64,000 nt of DNA from Alphaproteobacteria bacterium UBA998 (GTDB lineage Bacteria; Pseudomonadota; Alphaproteobacteria; Rickettsiales; UBA998). The stretch lies in assembly GCA_002291925.1 (NCBI GenBank), contig DBAY01000026.1, positions 1-64,000 of the forward strand, given 5' to 3'. This document shows, piece by piece, positions 35,028 to 42,839 of the stretch. Position 1 is the first letter of the stretch, and every line of letters begins with the position of its first letter. A program made the translations under genes and the position numbers. Under the pieces are notes generated by a model. That model ran no database searches. It saw nothing but the letters and a program-made list of their open reading frames with translations, and had not been told where the DNA came from.

Positions 35028-35149
35028 AATGCGTCTCAAAAGGGTTGGGTCGTTCAGAAGGTAATACTTTTGGCGTTGATGCGGGTCAAATGTCAACCCA
35101 TACGTTGTGCACAGCTGCGATGATGGCGTCTCTTCGTACAGCGGGGAGG

Positions 35150-35391
35150 CCCCGCTTACCACGTGCGGGGTGACATCTCTTTAACTTCCGTCATTCCGGG
35201 ACGCGAAGCGGGCCCGGAATCTCTGAGCGTTACGAAGGAGATCCTGCGCAGCCTACGGCTCGCAGGATGACGGCTGCAACTTTGTTAGTCTAGGACAGGA
35301 TATCCGAGTCAGCCATGAGCCCGCGAAGCGGCGCTTACTTACGGAGGCCAGCAGGCCGTAGCGGGGGCATCAAACAAACCAGCAGGGGTAA
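35150..35391 (-). repeat. Dispersed composite repeat, copy 3
   Basis: Together with the tolB leader this fills the 364-bp gap between tolA and tolB. Read on the minus strand from the tolA stop it has the same blocks in the same order as the copy after hldE: GTTTG...GCCCCCGCTACGG, CTCCGTAAGTAAGCGCCGC, GACTCGGATATCCTGTCCTAG, GTCATCCTGCGAGC...GCGCAGGATC, and the GGAATGACGG and GCGGGGTGACAT palindromes. Pairwise identity looks high over about 240 bp. Confidence 0.75.
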
Positions 35392-36237
35392 CTAATAAAG
35401 AAAACTCGGGTCGAACGTCAGTTCCATTTCGCCCCAGCCGGCGTGCTTGGAGGGGTCGAGGTTCTTCAGCGGCGCGCAGCGGGCGACGGCGCGTAGTGCG
35501 GAATCAGCGGCGGCGCGGAAGTTGGGCTGGATCATCATGCTGGACTGGCCGGACGCGAGCGTCGGCTGCCCGACCAGTGAGCCATCCGGGTTGAAATAGG
35601 CCTTCACGACAACCTTCAGCGTGTAGTCGTTCTTCACACCTGCCGGCGGGTTCCAGCAGCGCACGAATTGCTGGATGATGGCGTCGCGCTCGCTCATGGA
35701 GGGGGCCATGCTGGGGTCATATTTGAAGCCCTTCATGGTGGTGCCCGCCTCTTCCGGCTTGGCTTTCTCGTCCACGGCTTCCGATTGCTGGGCCTGCTGG
35801 CGGACATTCTTCAGAATCTCGTCCAGCGATTCCTTCTCGTTCTTCGGCTCCGGCGTTTTTTCCGCCTTGGGCTTTTGCTTCGGCTGCTCCTTCGGAGGCT
35901 CCGGCTTTTTCTCTTCTTTTTTCTCCGCTTCCTTCACCGGGGTCGGCTTAGGCAGCGGCACGGATTCTTTCTTCGGTTCGGACGGCTTCGGCGGCGCGGA
36001 TTTTTGGGGCGTGGCTTTCGGCGTCGGCTTGGGCGGGGCTTCCTTTTTTGCCAGCGGCAGCGTGGAGGGCTTCACGTTCGAAACGGCGCTCACCGGCAGA
36101 ATCTCGACGCTGATCGCCACCGGCTCCGGTTCCTCGCGATCGAACCAGCTCGGCAGCCCCGCAATGGCGATCAGCAGGATCGCCAAATGCATGCCTACCG
36201 AGTAGAAGATACTGCGCTGATCGAGGTCCGTTTTCAT
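35392..36237 (-). CDS. tolA: TolA-like protein (TonB/TolA C-terminal domain)
   Basis: 281 residues. One N-terminal membrane segment (about 12-30, SVGMHLAILLIAIAGLPSW), a long Lys/Pro/Glu-rich extended region (about 55-150), and a C-terminal domain containing RCWNPPAGVKNDYTLKVVVKAYF, typical of alphaproteobacterial TolA. It spans the periplasm and couples the TolQR motor to TolB/Pal. It lies 20 bp after tolR. A dispersed composite repeat begins right at its stop codon. Confidence 0.9.
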   Translation of the reverse strand: MKTDLDQRSIFYSVGMHLAILLIAIAGLPSWFDREEPEPVAISVEILPVSAVSNVKPSTLPLAKKEAPPKPTPKATPQKSAPPKPSEPKKESVPLPKPTPVKEAEKKEEKKPEPPKEQPKQKPKAEKTPEPKNEKESLDEILKNVRQQAQQSEAVDEKAKPEEAGTTMKGFKYDPSMAPSMSERDAIIQQFVRCWNPPAGVKNDYTLKVVVKAYFNPDGSLVGQPTLASGQSSMMIQPNFRAAADSALRAVARCAPLKNLDPSKHAGWGEMELTFDPSFLY

Positions 36238-36257
36238 GGCCGCGTGCGCCTGCTCCC

Positions 36258-36716
36258 TTACCGCTTCGCCGGCACTTCGCCGACCGTCTCGGACACCAGC
36301 GCGACCTTGGTCAGGCCCGCCGCGTTGATCTCACCGATCACCTGCATCACCTTGCCGTAATCCACGACCTTGTCGCCGCGCACGAACACGCGCATGTCCT
36401 TGTTCTCCTGCGCCACGGCCTGCAGGCGGCCTTTCAGCTTGTCGAACGCGATTCTTTCCTTCTGGACATAGATATCACCCTTCGGGTCGATGCTGATGGC
36501 CAGCACCTCTTCCTTGCCTGGCAGCGGCTTGGCATTCGTTTCAGGCAGATCGACCGTGACGCCCGCGGTTAGCATGGGTGCCGCCACCATGAAGATGATG
36601 AGCAGCACCAGCATCACATCCACCATCGGCGTCACGTTGATGTCGTTGAAAGCCCCTCTTCCGCCCCCGCGGCGGCTGCGGCGTCCACCGCCGCCTGATC
36701 CGACACTCGCACCCAT
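36258..36716 (-). CDS. tolR: Tol-Pal system protein TolR
   Basis: 152 residues. A Gly/Arg-rich N-terminal tail, then the ExbD/TolR core with one membrane segment (INVTPMVDVMLVLLIIFMVAAPML) whose aspartate in PMVDVM is the proton-path residue, and a periplasmic domain. Works with TolQ as the proton-driven motor. 91 bp separate it from tolQ. Confidence 0.96.
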   Translation of the reverse strand: MGASVGSGGGGRRSRRGGGRGAFNDINVTPMVDVMLVLLIIFMVAAPMLTAGVTVDLPETNAKPLPGKEEVLAISIDPKGDIYVQKERIAFDKLKGRLQAVAQENKDMRVFVRGDKVVDYGKVMQVIGEINAAGLTKVALVSETVGEVPAKR

Positions 36717-36807
36717 ATCGTTCCCCTGTTACCGGATGAGACGAACGCACACCCAAAATCCTTTGCGCTTACCAGTCACCGGTCGCGTCCGGCCCGCCCG
36801 TATCCTT

Positions 36808-37566
36808 TCAGGCGGCGGCGGAGAGTTCGGTCTGGCGCGACAGCAGCGCCTCGAACTCCACGCTGAAATCCTCCAGGCGGCCGGCCAGCTTGTTCAGCTC
36901 GCCGTTGAACTTGTTATACGCGATCACCGCCGGGATGGCTGCGAACAGGCCGATAGCGGTGGCAAGCAGCGCTTCTGCAATACCGGGCGCCACAACGGCG
37001 AGCGAGGTATTCTTCGACACCGCAATGCTCTGGAAGCTGTTCATGATACCCCACACCGTGCCGAACAGGCCGATGAACGGCGCGGAGGAGCCGACCGTGG
37101 CAAGGAAGCCGAGGCCTTTTTCCAGCTCGTCCAGCTCACGGTTACGCGCCACGCCCATGATTTGCGTCATGCGCTCTTTCATGCCCGCGCCGGAGAGACG
37201 GGCACGGCCAGTGCCTTTGGAGGAGCGGAACCATTCCTCCATCGCTGCCATGAACACGATGGCGTAGGGGTGATTGGCGCGGCGCTTCACTTTTTCGTAG
37301 AAGCCATCCAGCGCGTCCGCCGACCAGAAATCGCTCTCGAACTTCGCCGAGCGCTGCTTGATGTTCTTGAAGCGCATCGTCTTGTCGAAGATAATGGCCC
37401 ATGTCCAGATGGACGCCATGATGAGCGACAGCATGACGGCCTTCACCATCAGGTCCGCCTGGAGGAACATGCCCCACGCAGACATGTCCGTCTGGGCGAC
37501 ATTGCCTGCGATTTCCGTGGCACCGACCGCGTCCACCGCGGTGCTTACATTCGTACTGTCCGTCAT
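36808..37566 (-). CDS. tolQ: Tol-Pal system protein TolQ
   Basis: 252 residues. MotA/TolQ/ExbB family with three membrane segments, near residues 35-58, 150-172 and 190-215; conserved stretches include FLATVGSSAPFIGLFGTVWGIMNSF and APGIAEALLATAIGLFAAIPAVIAYN. The N-terminal 30 residues are a variable leader. Its start overlaps the ybgC stop by 4 bp. Confidence 0.97.
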   Translation of the reverse strand: MTDSTNVSTAVDAVGATEIAGNVAQTDMSAWGMFLQADLMVKAVMLSLIMASIWTWAIIFDKTMRFKNIKQRSAKFESDFWSADALDGFYEKVKRRANHPYAIVFMAAMEEWFRSSKGTGRARLSGAGMKERMTQIMGVARNRELDELEKGLGFLATVGSSAPFIGLFGTVWGIMNSFQSIAVSKNTSLAVVAPGIAEALLATAIGLFAAIPAVIAYNKFNGELNKLAGRLEDFSVEFEALLSRQTELSAAA

Positions 37567-38033
37567 GGGACGTCCTCCCCTTGATCCAATGGCCTGACAT
37601 GGCTGGTGATTTTGCTCATGATCGCGTCCGGCAGCGGCAGGGGCCGCAAGCTTACCGCATCGACCGTGACGATTTCGACCTCAAGGCGCGCAATCTCACG
37701 CTCAGCGCGGCTCAGGCGCTGGGTCATACTCATACGGGCTTTCCTTGTGCGATGCAACGACGTTTCCACGGTCAACACATCATCGAGATGCGCCGGGGCG
37801 AGGTAGTCGACGGTGATGCGGCGCACGAGGAACAGAAAGCCCCCCTCCCCCGCCAGCTCGCGCTGCTGCAACCCGCAGGCGCGCAGGGCTTCGGTACGCG
37901 CCCGCTCCGCAAAACGCAGGTGGTTGGCATGGTACATCACCCCGCCCGCGTCCGTGTCCTCGTAGTAAACCCGAAAGGCGATATGGTGAGAGCCGTTATG
38001 GAAATGGCCGGAATTGGGCTGCGCACGCGTCAT
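37563..38033 (-). CDS. ybgC: Acyl-CoA thioesterase YbgC
   Basis: 156 residues, hot-dog fold. The active-site motif YYEDTDAGGVMYHANHLRFAERARTEALR contains the catalytic Asp and the conserved histidine region of tol-pal-associated thioesterases. In E. coli the enzyme acts on acyl-CoA and associates with phospholipid synthesis. First gene of the tol-pal unit. Confidence 0.95.
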   Translation of the reverse strand: MTRAQPNSGHFHNGSHHIAFRVYYEDTDAGGVMYHANHLRFAERARTEALRACGLQQRELAGEGGFLFLVRRITVDYLAPAHLDDVLTVETSLHRTRKARMSMTQRLSRAEREIARLEVEIVTVDAVSLRPLPLPDAIMSKITSHVRPLDQGEDVP

Positions 38034-38167
38034 TACTTGGCGTTAGCAGGGCGGGGTTAAGAAAAGGCTAAGGCCTACGAGAAAACAGGGTCCAAACCCT
38101 CAGCTTGGAAACCTTCACATTTCTGTCATCAAGCCATGGGATAATCAAAGCCACCAAGGAGAGCCCC

Positions 38168-38725
38168 ATGACGCACCACCCACACCCCACTGCCGCAGCC
38201 ATCGATATGAGAGCATGGCAGACACTCATGACTCCATCTGACGCACAACGGGTGATTGATGAGGTGGATGAAAAAACTTTGGAACGACTTTCTTGCCATG
38301 AGTCAGCCATGCCTATCGTTAAGGCCATTGCTGACCTGTCCAATGCGGCCATTGTGGCGTATATACCCGATGAGGCAGGCAAGAAGAAGTTCATGGACGC
38401 CATTATGATGGCGGAAAAAAAAGCTGTGGAACGTTATAACCTCTGTAGCACGCCGTTTGAAATCTTGCCGGGTCTGATACTCAATCCGCTTCCGGAGAAT
38501 TGGGGAGAACGGCTTGGTCAAGCACACAATATCATTGAGCATATCGGCTATCTCATGCATCGCGCCGAGGAGACTCTTAGCCGCGAAGAGCCTGATTTGC
38601 TTGCCGATCTCGACCGGCTGAAACTTTCGCTGGATACAATATTGAAGCCCCGCAGCCGCGTGGGAGCGGCATCGCATGAAGGGCAGGCATGCGCCAGCCA
38701 GCAAGCGGGACGCTCAACACCCTAA
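38168..38725 (+). CDS. Unknown protein inserted between ybgC and ruvB
   Basis: 185 residues from ATG 38168, which has AAGGAGAG 4 nt upstream. Soluble, helical, no recognised domain; composition is more AT-rich than its neighbours. It runs opposite to the flanking ruvB and ybgC genes, and its stop is 3 bp from that of ruvB. Likely a lineage-specific insertion. Confidence 0.62.
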   Translation: MTHHPHPTAAAIDMRAWQTLMTPSDAQRVIDEVDEKTLERLSCHESAMPIVKAIADLSNAAIVAYIPDEAGKKKFMDAIMMAEKKAVERYNLCSTPFEILPGLILNPLPENWGERLGQAHNIIEHIGYLMHRAEETLSREEPDLLADLDRLKLSLDTILKPRSRVGAASHEGQACASQQAGRSTP

Positions 38726-38728
38726 GCC

Positions 38729-39781
38729 CTAGCGCCCATCATCATCCGGGTTCTCAAACAGCGCCGCCTGTAACAGGTCAGGCCGTTTCGGGGCGGCAAG
38801 GCCGAGATGCTTGTAAGCCGTCTCGGTGAGCACGCGGCCGCGCGGGGTGCGGGCGAGGAAGCCTTTTTGCAGCAGGTAGGGCTCGATGGTTTCCTCCAGC
38901 GAATCGCGCTGCTCGGAGAGACCCGCGGCAATGGTTTCGATGCCCACCGGGCCACCCGCATAATGCTCGGCGATGAAGCTGAGGTAGCGGCGGTCGGCGG
39001 AATCCAGCCCCAGCGCATCCACTTCCAGACGTTTCAGTGAGTCATCTGCCAGCTTGCGGTCGATTTTTCCCTTCTCGGCGGCTTGCGCGAAGTCGCGCAC
39101 GCGGCGCAGCAGGCGCACGGCGATACGCGGCGTGCCGCGCGAGCGGCGAGCGATCTCCTCGCTGCCCTGCCGGTCAAGTTCGATATTGAGGATGCCCGAG
39201 GCGCGGGTGAGCACTTTCTCCAACTCCTCCGGCGAGTAGAACTGCAGCCGCAGCGGGATGCCGAAGCGATCGCGCAGCGGGTTGGAGAGCAGGCCGAGCC
39301 GCGTCGTGGCGCCCACCAGCGTGAAAGGCGGCAGGTCGATGCGCACCGTGCGCGCGGCAGGCCCCTCGCCGATGATGAGATCGAGCTTGCCGTCCTCCAT
39401 CGCGGGGTAGAGCACCTCCTCCACCGCGGCGTTCATGCGGTGAATCTCGTCGATGAACAGCACGTCGCGCGGCTGCAGGCCGGTGAGAATGGCCGCAAGA
39501 TCGCCCGCCTTCATCAGCAGCGGGCCGGAGGTGGCGCGGAAGCCCACGCCCATCTCTGACGCCACGATCTGCGCCAGCGTTGTTTTTCCCAAACCGGGAG
39601 GGCCGTAGAACAGCACATGATCGAGTGCCTCGCCGCGCACCTTGGCGGCGGAGACGAAAATCTTAAGGTTTTCGATGGACTGCGTCTGCCCGGTGAATTC
39701 GGCAAAAGCCTGTGGGCGAAGCTTCAGTTCCTGCCCGTCCTCAGGCATTTTCTCGGCAGTGGTCAGTCGGGTGGCGGCCAT
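38729..39781 (-). CDS. ruvB: Holliday junction branch migration helicase RuvB
   Basis: 350 residues from ATG 39781 (AAGGAAA upstream); longer in-frame versions are repeat-derived. AAA+ helicase: Walker A FYGPPGLGKTTLAQIVASEM, Walker B VLFIDEIHRMN, arginine-finger region GATTRLGLLSNPLRDRFGI, and the C-terminal winged helix (LQKGFLARTPRGRVLTETAYKHL). It is normally cotranscribed with ruvA, but here a GIY-YIG gene and repeats lie between. Confidence 0.97.
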   Translation of the reverse strand: MAATRLTTAEKMPEDGQELKLRPQAFAEFTGQTQSIENLKIFVSAAKVRGEALDHVLFYGPPGLGKTTLAQIVASEMGVGFRATSGPLLMKAGDLAAILTGLQPRDVLFIDEIHRMNAAVEEVLYPAMEDGKLDLIIGEGPAARTVRIDLPPFTLVGATTRLGLLSNPLRDRFGIPLRLQFYSPEELEKVLTRASGILNIELDRQGSEEIARRSRGTPRIAVRLLRRVRDFAQAAEKGKIDRKLADDSLKRLEVDALGLDSADRRYLSFIAEHYAGGPVGIETIAAGLSEQRDSLEETIEPYLLQKGFLARTPRGRVLTETAYKHLGLAAPKRPDLLQAALFENPDDDGR

Positions 39782-39796
39782 GCAGTTTCCTTTTGT

Positions 39797-39870
39797 TTCG
39801 TCCTCCTGAGCGCGAGCGAAGGATCTCATGGTGTGGCACAATATCCTTCGGCTACGCCTCAGAATAACGT
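39797..39870. repeat. Palindromic repeat downstream of the GIY-YIG gene
   Basis: Contains TCCTGAGCGCGAGCGAAGGATCTC and, about 25 bp on, ATCCTTCGGCTACGCCTCAG, complementary arms of one palindrome. A related palindrome at 40183-40252 flanks the other side of the GIY-YIG gene. Confidence 0.65.
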
Positions 39871-39880
39871 GATTACGTTA

Positions 39881-40186
39881 TCATATAGAGTTATATAGGT
39901 CTTCCCAGCGCGGATTCATCGTTTCGATGAGAGATATTTTCTTGTTCCGCACCCATCCCTTACGCTGCTTTTCACGGAAAATGGCGGCTTCCATGGGGTC
40001 AGTGACTTCGTAATAGACAAGGTGTTTGCAGTTATATTTCCACGTAAAGCCCTTAATGAAACCTTCCCGATGCTGGCGCACACGTGCGGCCAGATCGGAT
40101 GTGACGCCAATATAAAGCACCCCATGAGGCTTGTTCGCCACGATATAGACGGCAGAGAGTTCTCTTTCATACCTTACTTCCGTCAT
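39881..40186 (-). CDS. Small GIY-YIG nuclease domain protein
   Basis: 101 residues from ATG 40186. The GIY-YIG core is readable: SAVYIVANKPHGVLYIGVTSDLAARVRQHREG, where Y and Y-I-G form the motif and R follows on the helix; a downstream E (DPMEAAIFREKQRK) supplies the metal-site glutamate. Single-domain GIY-YIG proteins of this size are widespread and mostly uncharacterised; relatives include UvrC N-terminal domains and homing endonucleases. It lies between ruvA and ruvB and is flanked on both sides by palindromic repeats of one type. Longer in-frame starts read through the upstream repeat. Confidence 0.85.
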   Translation of the reverse strand: MTEVRYERELSAVYIVANKPHGVLYIGVTSDLAARVRQHREGFIKGFTWKYNCKHLVYYEVTDPMEAAIFREKQRKGWVRNKKISLIETMNPRWEDLYNSI

Positions 40187-40252
40187 CGTGAGCGGGAGCG
40201 CAGGATCTCGCGCCACATAGGGAGATCCTTCGCTTGCGCTCAGGATGACGGC
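40183..40252. repeat. Palindromic repeat upstream of the GIY-YIG gene
   Basis: Two complementary arms, CATCGTGAGCGGGAGCGCAGGATCTC and GAGATCCTTCGCTTGCGCTCAGGATGACGG, separated by about 10 bp. Same type as the repeat at 39797-39870; together they bracket the GIY-YIG gene. Confidence 0.65.
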
Positions 40253-40257
40253 CATAT

Positions 40258-40893
40258 TCAGGCGGCCAGGTACCGCAGGCAGAGGGGAATGATTTCCTCC
40301 ACTTTCTCCGCGCCGGATTCCTGCACGGCGCGCGCCACGGCGGAGAACGCATCGACGCGGGCATAGCCGAGATTGACCAGCGCCGAAATGGCCTCCTGCC
40401 GGGCCGCCTGCCCTGCGTCTACCGCCGCCGCCTTGCCCTTGCCGCCCTTGATGGGCTCGAGCGTCGCGGGCACGCTGAGCGCGGCGGCAAGGGTGGGCAG
40501 CTTGTTCTTCAGCTCGGTGATGATGCGTTCGGCAAGGCGCGGACCGACGCCGTTGGCGCGGGTGAGCATGGTCTTGTCCTGCGCAGCGATGGCATCGGAA
40601 ATCTCCTGCGTGGAGAGCGCGCCGAGCAGCGAGAGCGCCATCTTGCTGCCCACACCCTGCACCGAGGTCAGCGTGCGGAACCATTGACGCTCCGACTCAC
40701 TGAGAAAGCCGTAGAGATGGATATGGTCCTCGCGCACATGCGTCTCGATCCATAGCGTCACCTCACCTTGGACGTTCTGCAACTGGCCCAGCGCGCGCGA
40801 GGCAGCGAAGACGAGGTAACCAACGCCGTTTATATCAAGAATGGCATGGTCATCTGCCAGAGAATCAACGGTGCCGCGGAGTTTGCCGATCAT
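40258..40893 (-). CDS. ruvA: Holliday junction DNA helicase subunit RuvA
   Basis: 211 residues. N-terminal OB-fold (MIGKLRGTVDSLADDHAILDINGVGYLVFA), two helix-hairpin-helix motifs (LTSVQGVGSKMALSLLGAL and LTRANGVGPRLAERIITEL) and a C-terminal RuvB-binding domain (EAISALVNLGYARVDAFSAV). Binds the four-way junction. The start codon is immediately preceded by an ATTCCCGTATTC-type repeat with no visible Shine-Dalgarno sequence. Confidence 0.96.
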   Translation of the reverse strand: MIGKLRGTVDSLADDHAILDINGVGYLVFAASRALGQLQNVQGEVTLWIETHVREDHIHLYGFLSESERQWFRTLTSVQGVGSKMALSLLGALSTQEISDAIAAQDKTMLTRANGVGPRLAERIITELKNKLPTLAAALSVPATLEPIKGGKGKAAAVDAGQAARQEAISALVNLGYARVDAFSAVARAVQESGAEKVEEIIPLCLRYLAA

Positions 40894-40999
40894 GGGAATA
40901 CGGGAATCTGGAATGCACGAATACGAGAATATTATATAAGAGTTTTTCTAAGTTATTCAATTTCTCGTATTCCAGATTCCCGTATTCGCAGATTCTGCT
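40894..40999. repeat. GAATACGG-type tandem repeats in inverted arms, filling the spacer before ruvA
   Basis: The arm next to ruvA reads GAATACGG-GAATCTG-GAATGCAC-GAATACGA-GAATATT on the plus strand; the other arm is a reverse complement of such units (TTTCTCGTATTCCAGATTCC). The AT-rich centre is about 30 bp. Related to 20673-20794, but with different unit variants, and likewise it spans from the upstream stop to the start codon. Confidence 0.75.
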
Positions 41000-41437
41000 T
41001 TACGCATTCTTATTCACATACTCCGCCCATTTCACCGGGGCGTCGCGCTCGCCGTTCAGCCAGCCGAACATGTCCTCACCGCCGATGGTCATGCCCATCA
41101 TGATCTCCTCGTTGCCCTCACCCTGCAGCTTCATGAAGGTGGCAAACAGCAGGGGGCCTTCCTGCTCACCGAACACGTCGGTAAACACGGCCTGATGCAC
41201 AACGAACTGGTGCGCGTCCGAATCGATGTTGCGCATGGCGGCCACCGCTTCCGTGAAGCCTGCGACATAGCCGAGCGAGAACGGGTCTTTGGCGGGCGCG
41301 GGCAGGCCCCGCTCGATGCCGTCCATTTCCGTCATCTGCGTACGCAGCGCGCTGGTGAGGAACGAGGCGGCCTGCATGACGATGTCGCCGAAATTACTTT
41401 TAGGCACTTCTTTTTTCCCGAAAAACCGTCCGAACAT
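41000..41437 (-). CDS. Unknown protein between ruvA and ruvC
   Basis: 145 residues, not recognised. Starts MFGRFFGKKEVPKSNFGDIV, then an acidic, helical domain with no membrane segment and conspicuous Met and Phe content. It starts 2 bp after the ruvC stop on the same strand, so it is surely cotranscribed with ruvC. Its place inside the ruv cluster could reflect a link to recombination, but nothing in the sequence shows one. Confidence 0.7.
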   Translation of the reverse strand: MFGRFFGKKEVPKSNFGDIVMQAASFLTSALRTQMTEMDGIERGLPAPAKDPFSLGYVAGFTEAVAAMRNIDSDAHQFVVHQAVFTDVFGEQEGPLLFATFMKLQGEGNEEIMMGMTIGGEDMFGWLNGERDAPVKWAEYVNKNA

Positions 41438-41439
41438 GC

Positions 41440-41955
41440 TCAGGCTCCCATCTGTGCCGCGACATACGGCGTGATATGATCATGCTGCGCGTGGGTGATG
41501 GCGATGGCCAGCGCATCCATGGCGTCCAGCCCGTGGCTGCCGCAGCCGGGCAATAGCATCTGCACCATCATGTCCACCTGCGTTTTTTCCGCACGGCCCG
41601 CGCCCACCACGGTTTTCTTGACGAGGTTCGGCGCATATTCACTCACCGGCAGGCCTGCCTGCGCCAGCGAGAGCAGGATGGCGCCGCGCGCGTTGCCGAG
41701 CTTTAGCGTGGCATTGGCATTGACGTTGACGAAGGTTTCCTCGATGGCCGCCACATCTGGACGCAGGCGCAGGATCACCTCCTGCAACGCGATATGCAGT
41801 GTCAGCAGACGCTGCTCGAAGCGGATTTTCGTATCCGGCCGGATCACGCCGCAATCGACAAATGACAGACGGCTCCCCTCGCGCTCCACGATGCCCCAGC
41901 CGCAACGGACCAGACCGGGATCGATGCCGAGGATGCGGGTTCGGTGATTGGTAAT
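41440..41955 (-). CDS. ruvC: Crossover junction endodeoxyribonuclease RuvC, apparent ATT start
   Basis: 171 residues if translation starts at ATT 41955. Holliday-junction resolvase: the first catalytic aspartate lies in RILGIDPGLVRCGWGIVE (D12), others in AAIEETFVN and in the C-terminal LDAMDALAIAITH. The first ATG/GTG/TTG in this frame is a GTG at 41889, which would delete the GIDPG aspartate and give a dead enzyme. No ATG, GTG or TTG occurs between the preceding in-frame stop and 41889. ATT at 41955 has GGGAG 6 nt upstream, so it is the best start. An ACCAATA-type repeat occupies the leader. Confidence 0.85.
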   Translation of the reverse strand: MTNHRTRILGIDPGLVRCGWGIVEREGSRLSFVDCGVIRPDTKIRFEQRLLTLHIALQEVILRLRPDVAAIEETFVNVNANATLKLGNARGAILLSLAQAGLPVSEYAPNLVKKTVVGAGRAEKTQVDMMVQMLLPGCGSHGLDAMDALAIAITHAQHDHITPYVAAQMGA

Positions 41956-42014
41956 GGAAGTCTCCCGTCTATTCTGATGAAACCAATAACCAATAACTAA
42001 TCACCAATAACCCA
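41941..42014. repeat. ACCAATA-type heptamer repeats in inverted arms before ruvC
   Basis: On the plus strand 41980-42014 reads ACCAATA-ACCAATA-ACTAATC-ACCAATA-ACCCATTA, and 41943-41957 carries the complementary arm GGTGATTGGTAATGG. The element starts at the yebC stop and its far arm overlaps the first codons of ruvC, including the putative ATT start. Confidence 0.7.
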
Positions 42015-42764
42015 TTACGCATTCAACCGCAGCATAATCTCCTCCGACACCTCGAAATTGGAGGTCACTTCCTGCACGTCGTCATTATCCTCCAGCAGGT
42101 CGATCAACCTGAAGAGGGCCTTGGCCTGCTCCTCGTCCACCGGCGAAGTGTTCTTCGGAATCCACGCCAGCTTGGCCGATTTCGGCTCGCCGAACTTCGC
42201 TTCCAGCGCGCGAGAAACCTCATGCAGGCTTTCCATCGCGCAGGTGATGACGTGCCCGTCAGCGGAGGATTCGCAGTTATCCGCCCCCGCCTCGATGACG
42301 GCCTCAAACATCCCTTCCTCGCTGGCTACGGAGGCCGGGTACTCGATGCGGCCCAGCCGGTCGAACATGAAGCTCACCGAGCCCGTCTCGCCCATGCTGC
42401 ACCCGGTCTTAGTGAAGGCGGCGCGCACTTCGGAGGCGGTGCGGTTACGGTTATCGGTCAGCGCATCGACGATGACGGCGACGCCGCCGGGGCCGTAGCC
42501 CTCGTAGCGCACCTCATCGTAATTGTCGCCGCCCGCCTCGCCGGTCGCCTTCTTGATGGCGCCCTCGATCTTGTCGCGCGGCATGTTTTCCACCCGTGCT
42601 GCCTGAATCGCCGCGCGCAGGCGGGGATTGGCCGCCGGATCCGGCAGGCCGTTCTTCGCCGCCACGGTGATTTCGCGAATCAGCTTGGTAAACAGCTTGG
42701 AGCGCTTCTTGTCCTGCGCCCCCTTGCGGTGCATGATGTTCTTGAACTGGGAATGACCTGCCAT
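42015..42764 (-). CDS. yebC: YebC/PmpR family regulator or translation factor
   Basis: 249 residues from ATG 42764 (MAGHSQFKNIMHRKGAQDKKRSK, the family N-terminus). The three-domain YebC fold is readable, with YEGYGPGGVAVIVDALTDNRNRTASEVRAAFTK in the middle. Members are described as transcriptional regulators (PmpR) and as factors that relieve ribosome stalling. yebC-ruvC-ruvA-ruvB is a common order. Confidence 0.95.
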   Translation of the reverse strand: MAGHSQFKNIMHRKGAQDKKRSKLFTKLIREITVAAKNGLPDPAANPRLRAAIQAARVENMPRDKIEGAIKKATGEAGGDNYDEVRYEGYGPGGVAVIVDALTDNRNRTASEVRAAFTKTGCSMGETGSVSFMFDRLGRIEYPASVASEEGMFEAVIEAGADNCESSADGHVITCAMESLHEVSRALEAKFGEPKSAKLAWIPKNTSPVDEEQAKALFRLIDLLEDNDDVQEVTSNFEVSEEIMLRLNA

Positions 42765-42839
42765 GAGATGCCCGTAACACGAGGTTTTTCTCAGGCTATA
42801 GCATGCAGAGGGAAGCAAGGGCAAGGTCTGCAAGGGCCC

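Noticed and set aside
40187..40684. Longer N-terminal version of the GIY-YIG protein
   Set aside because: The extra residues are encoded by the palindromic repeat and by ruvA in antisense-like composition; the domain starts right after ATG 40186.
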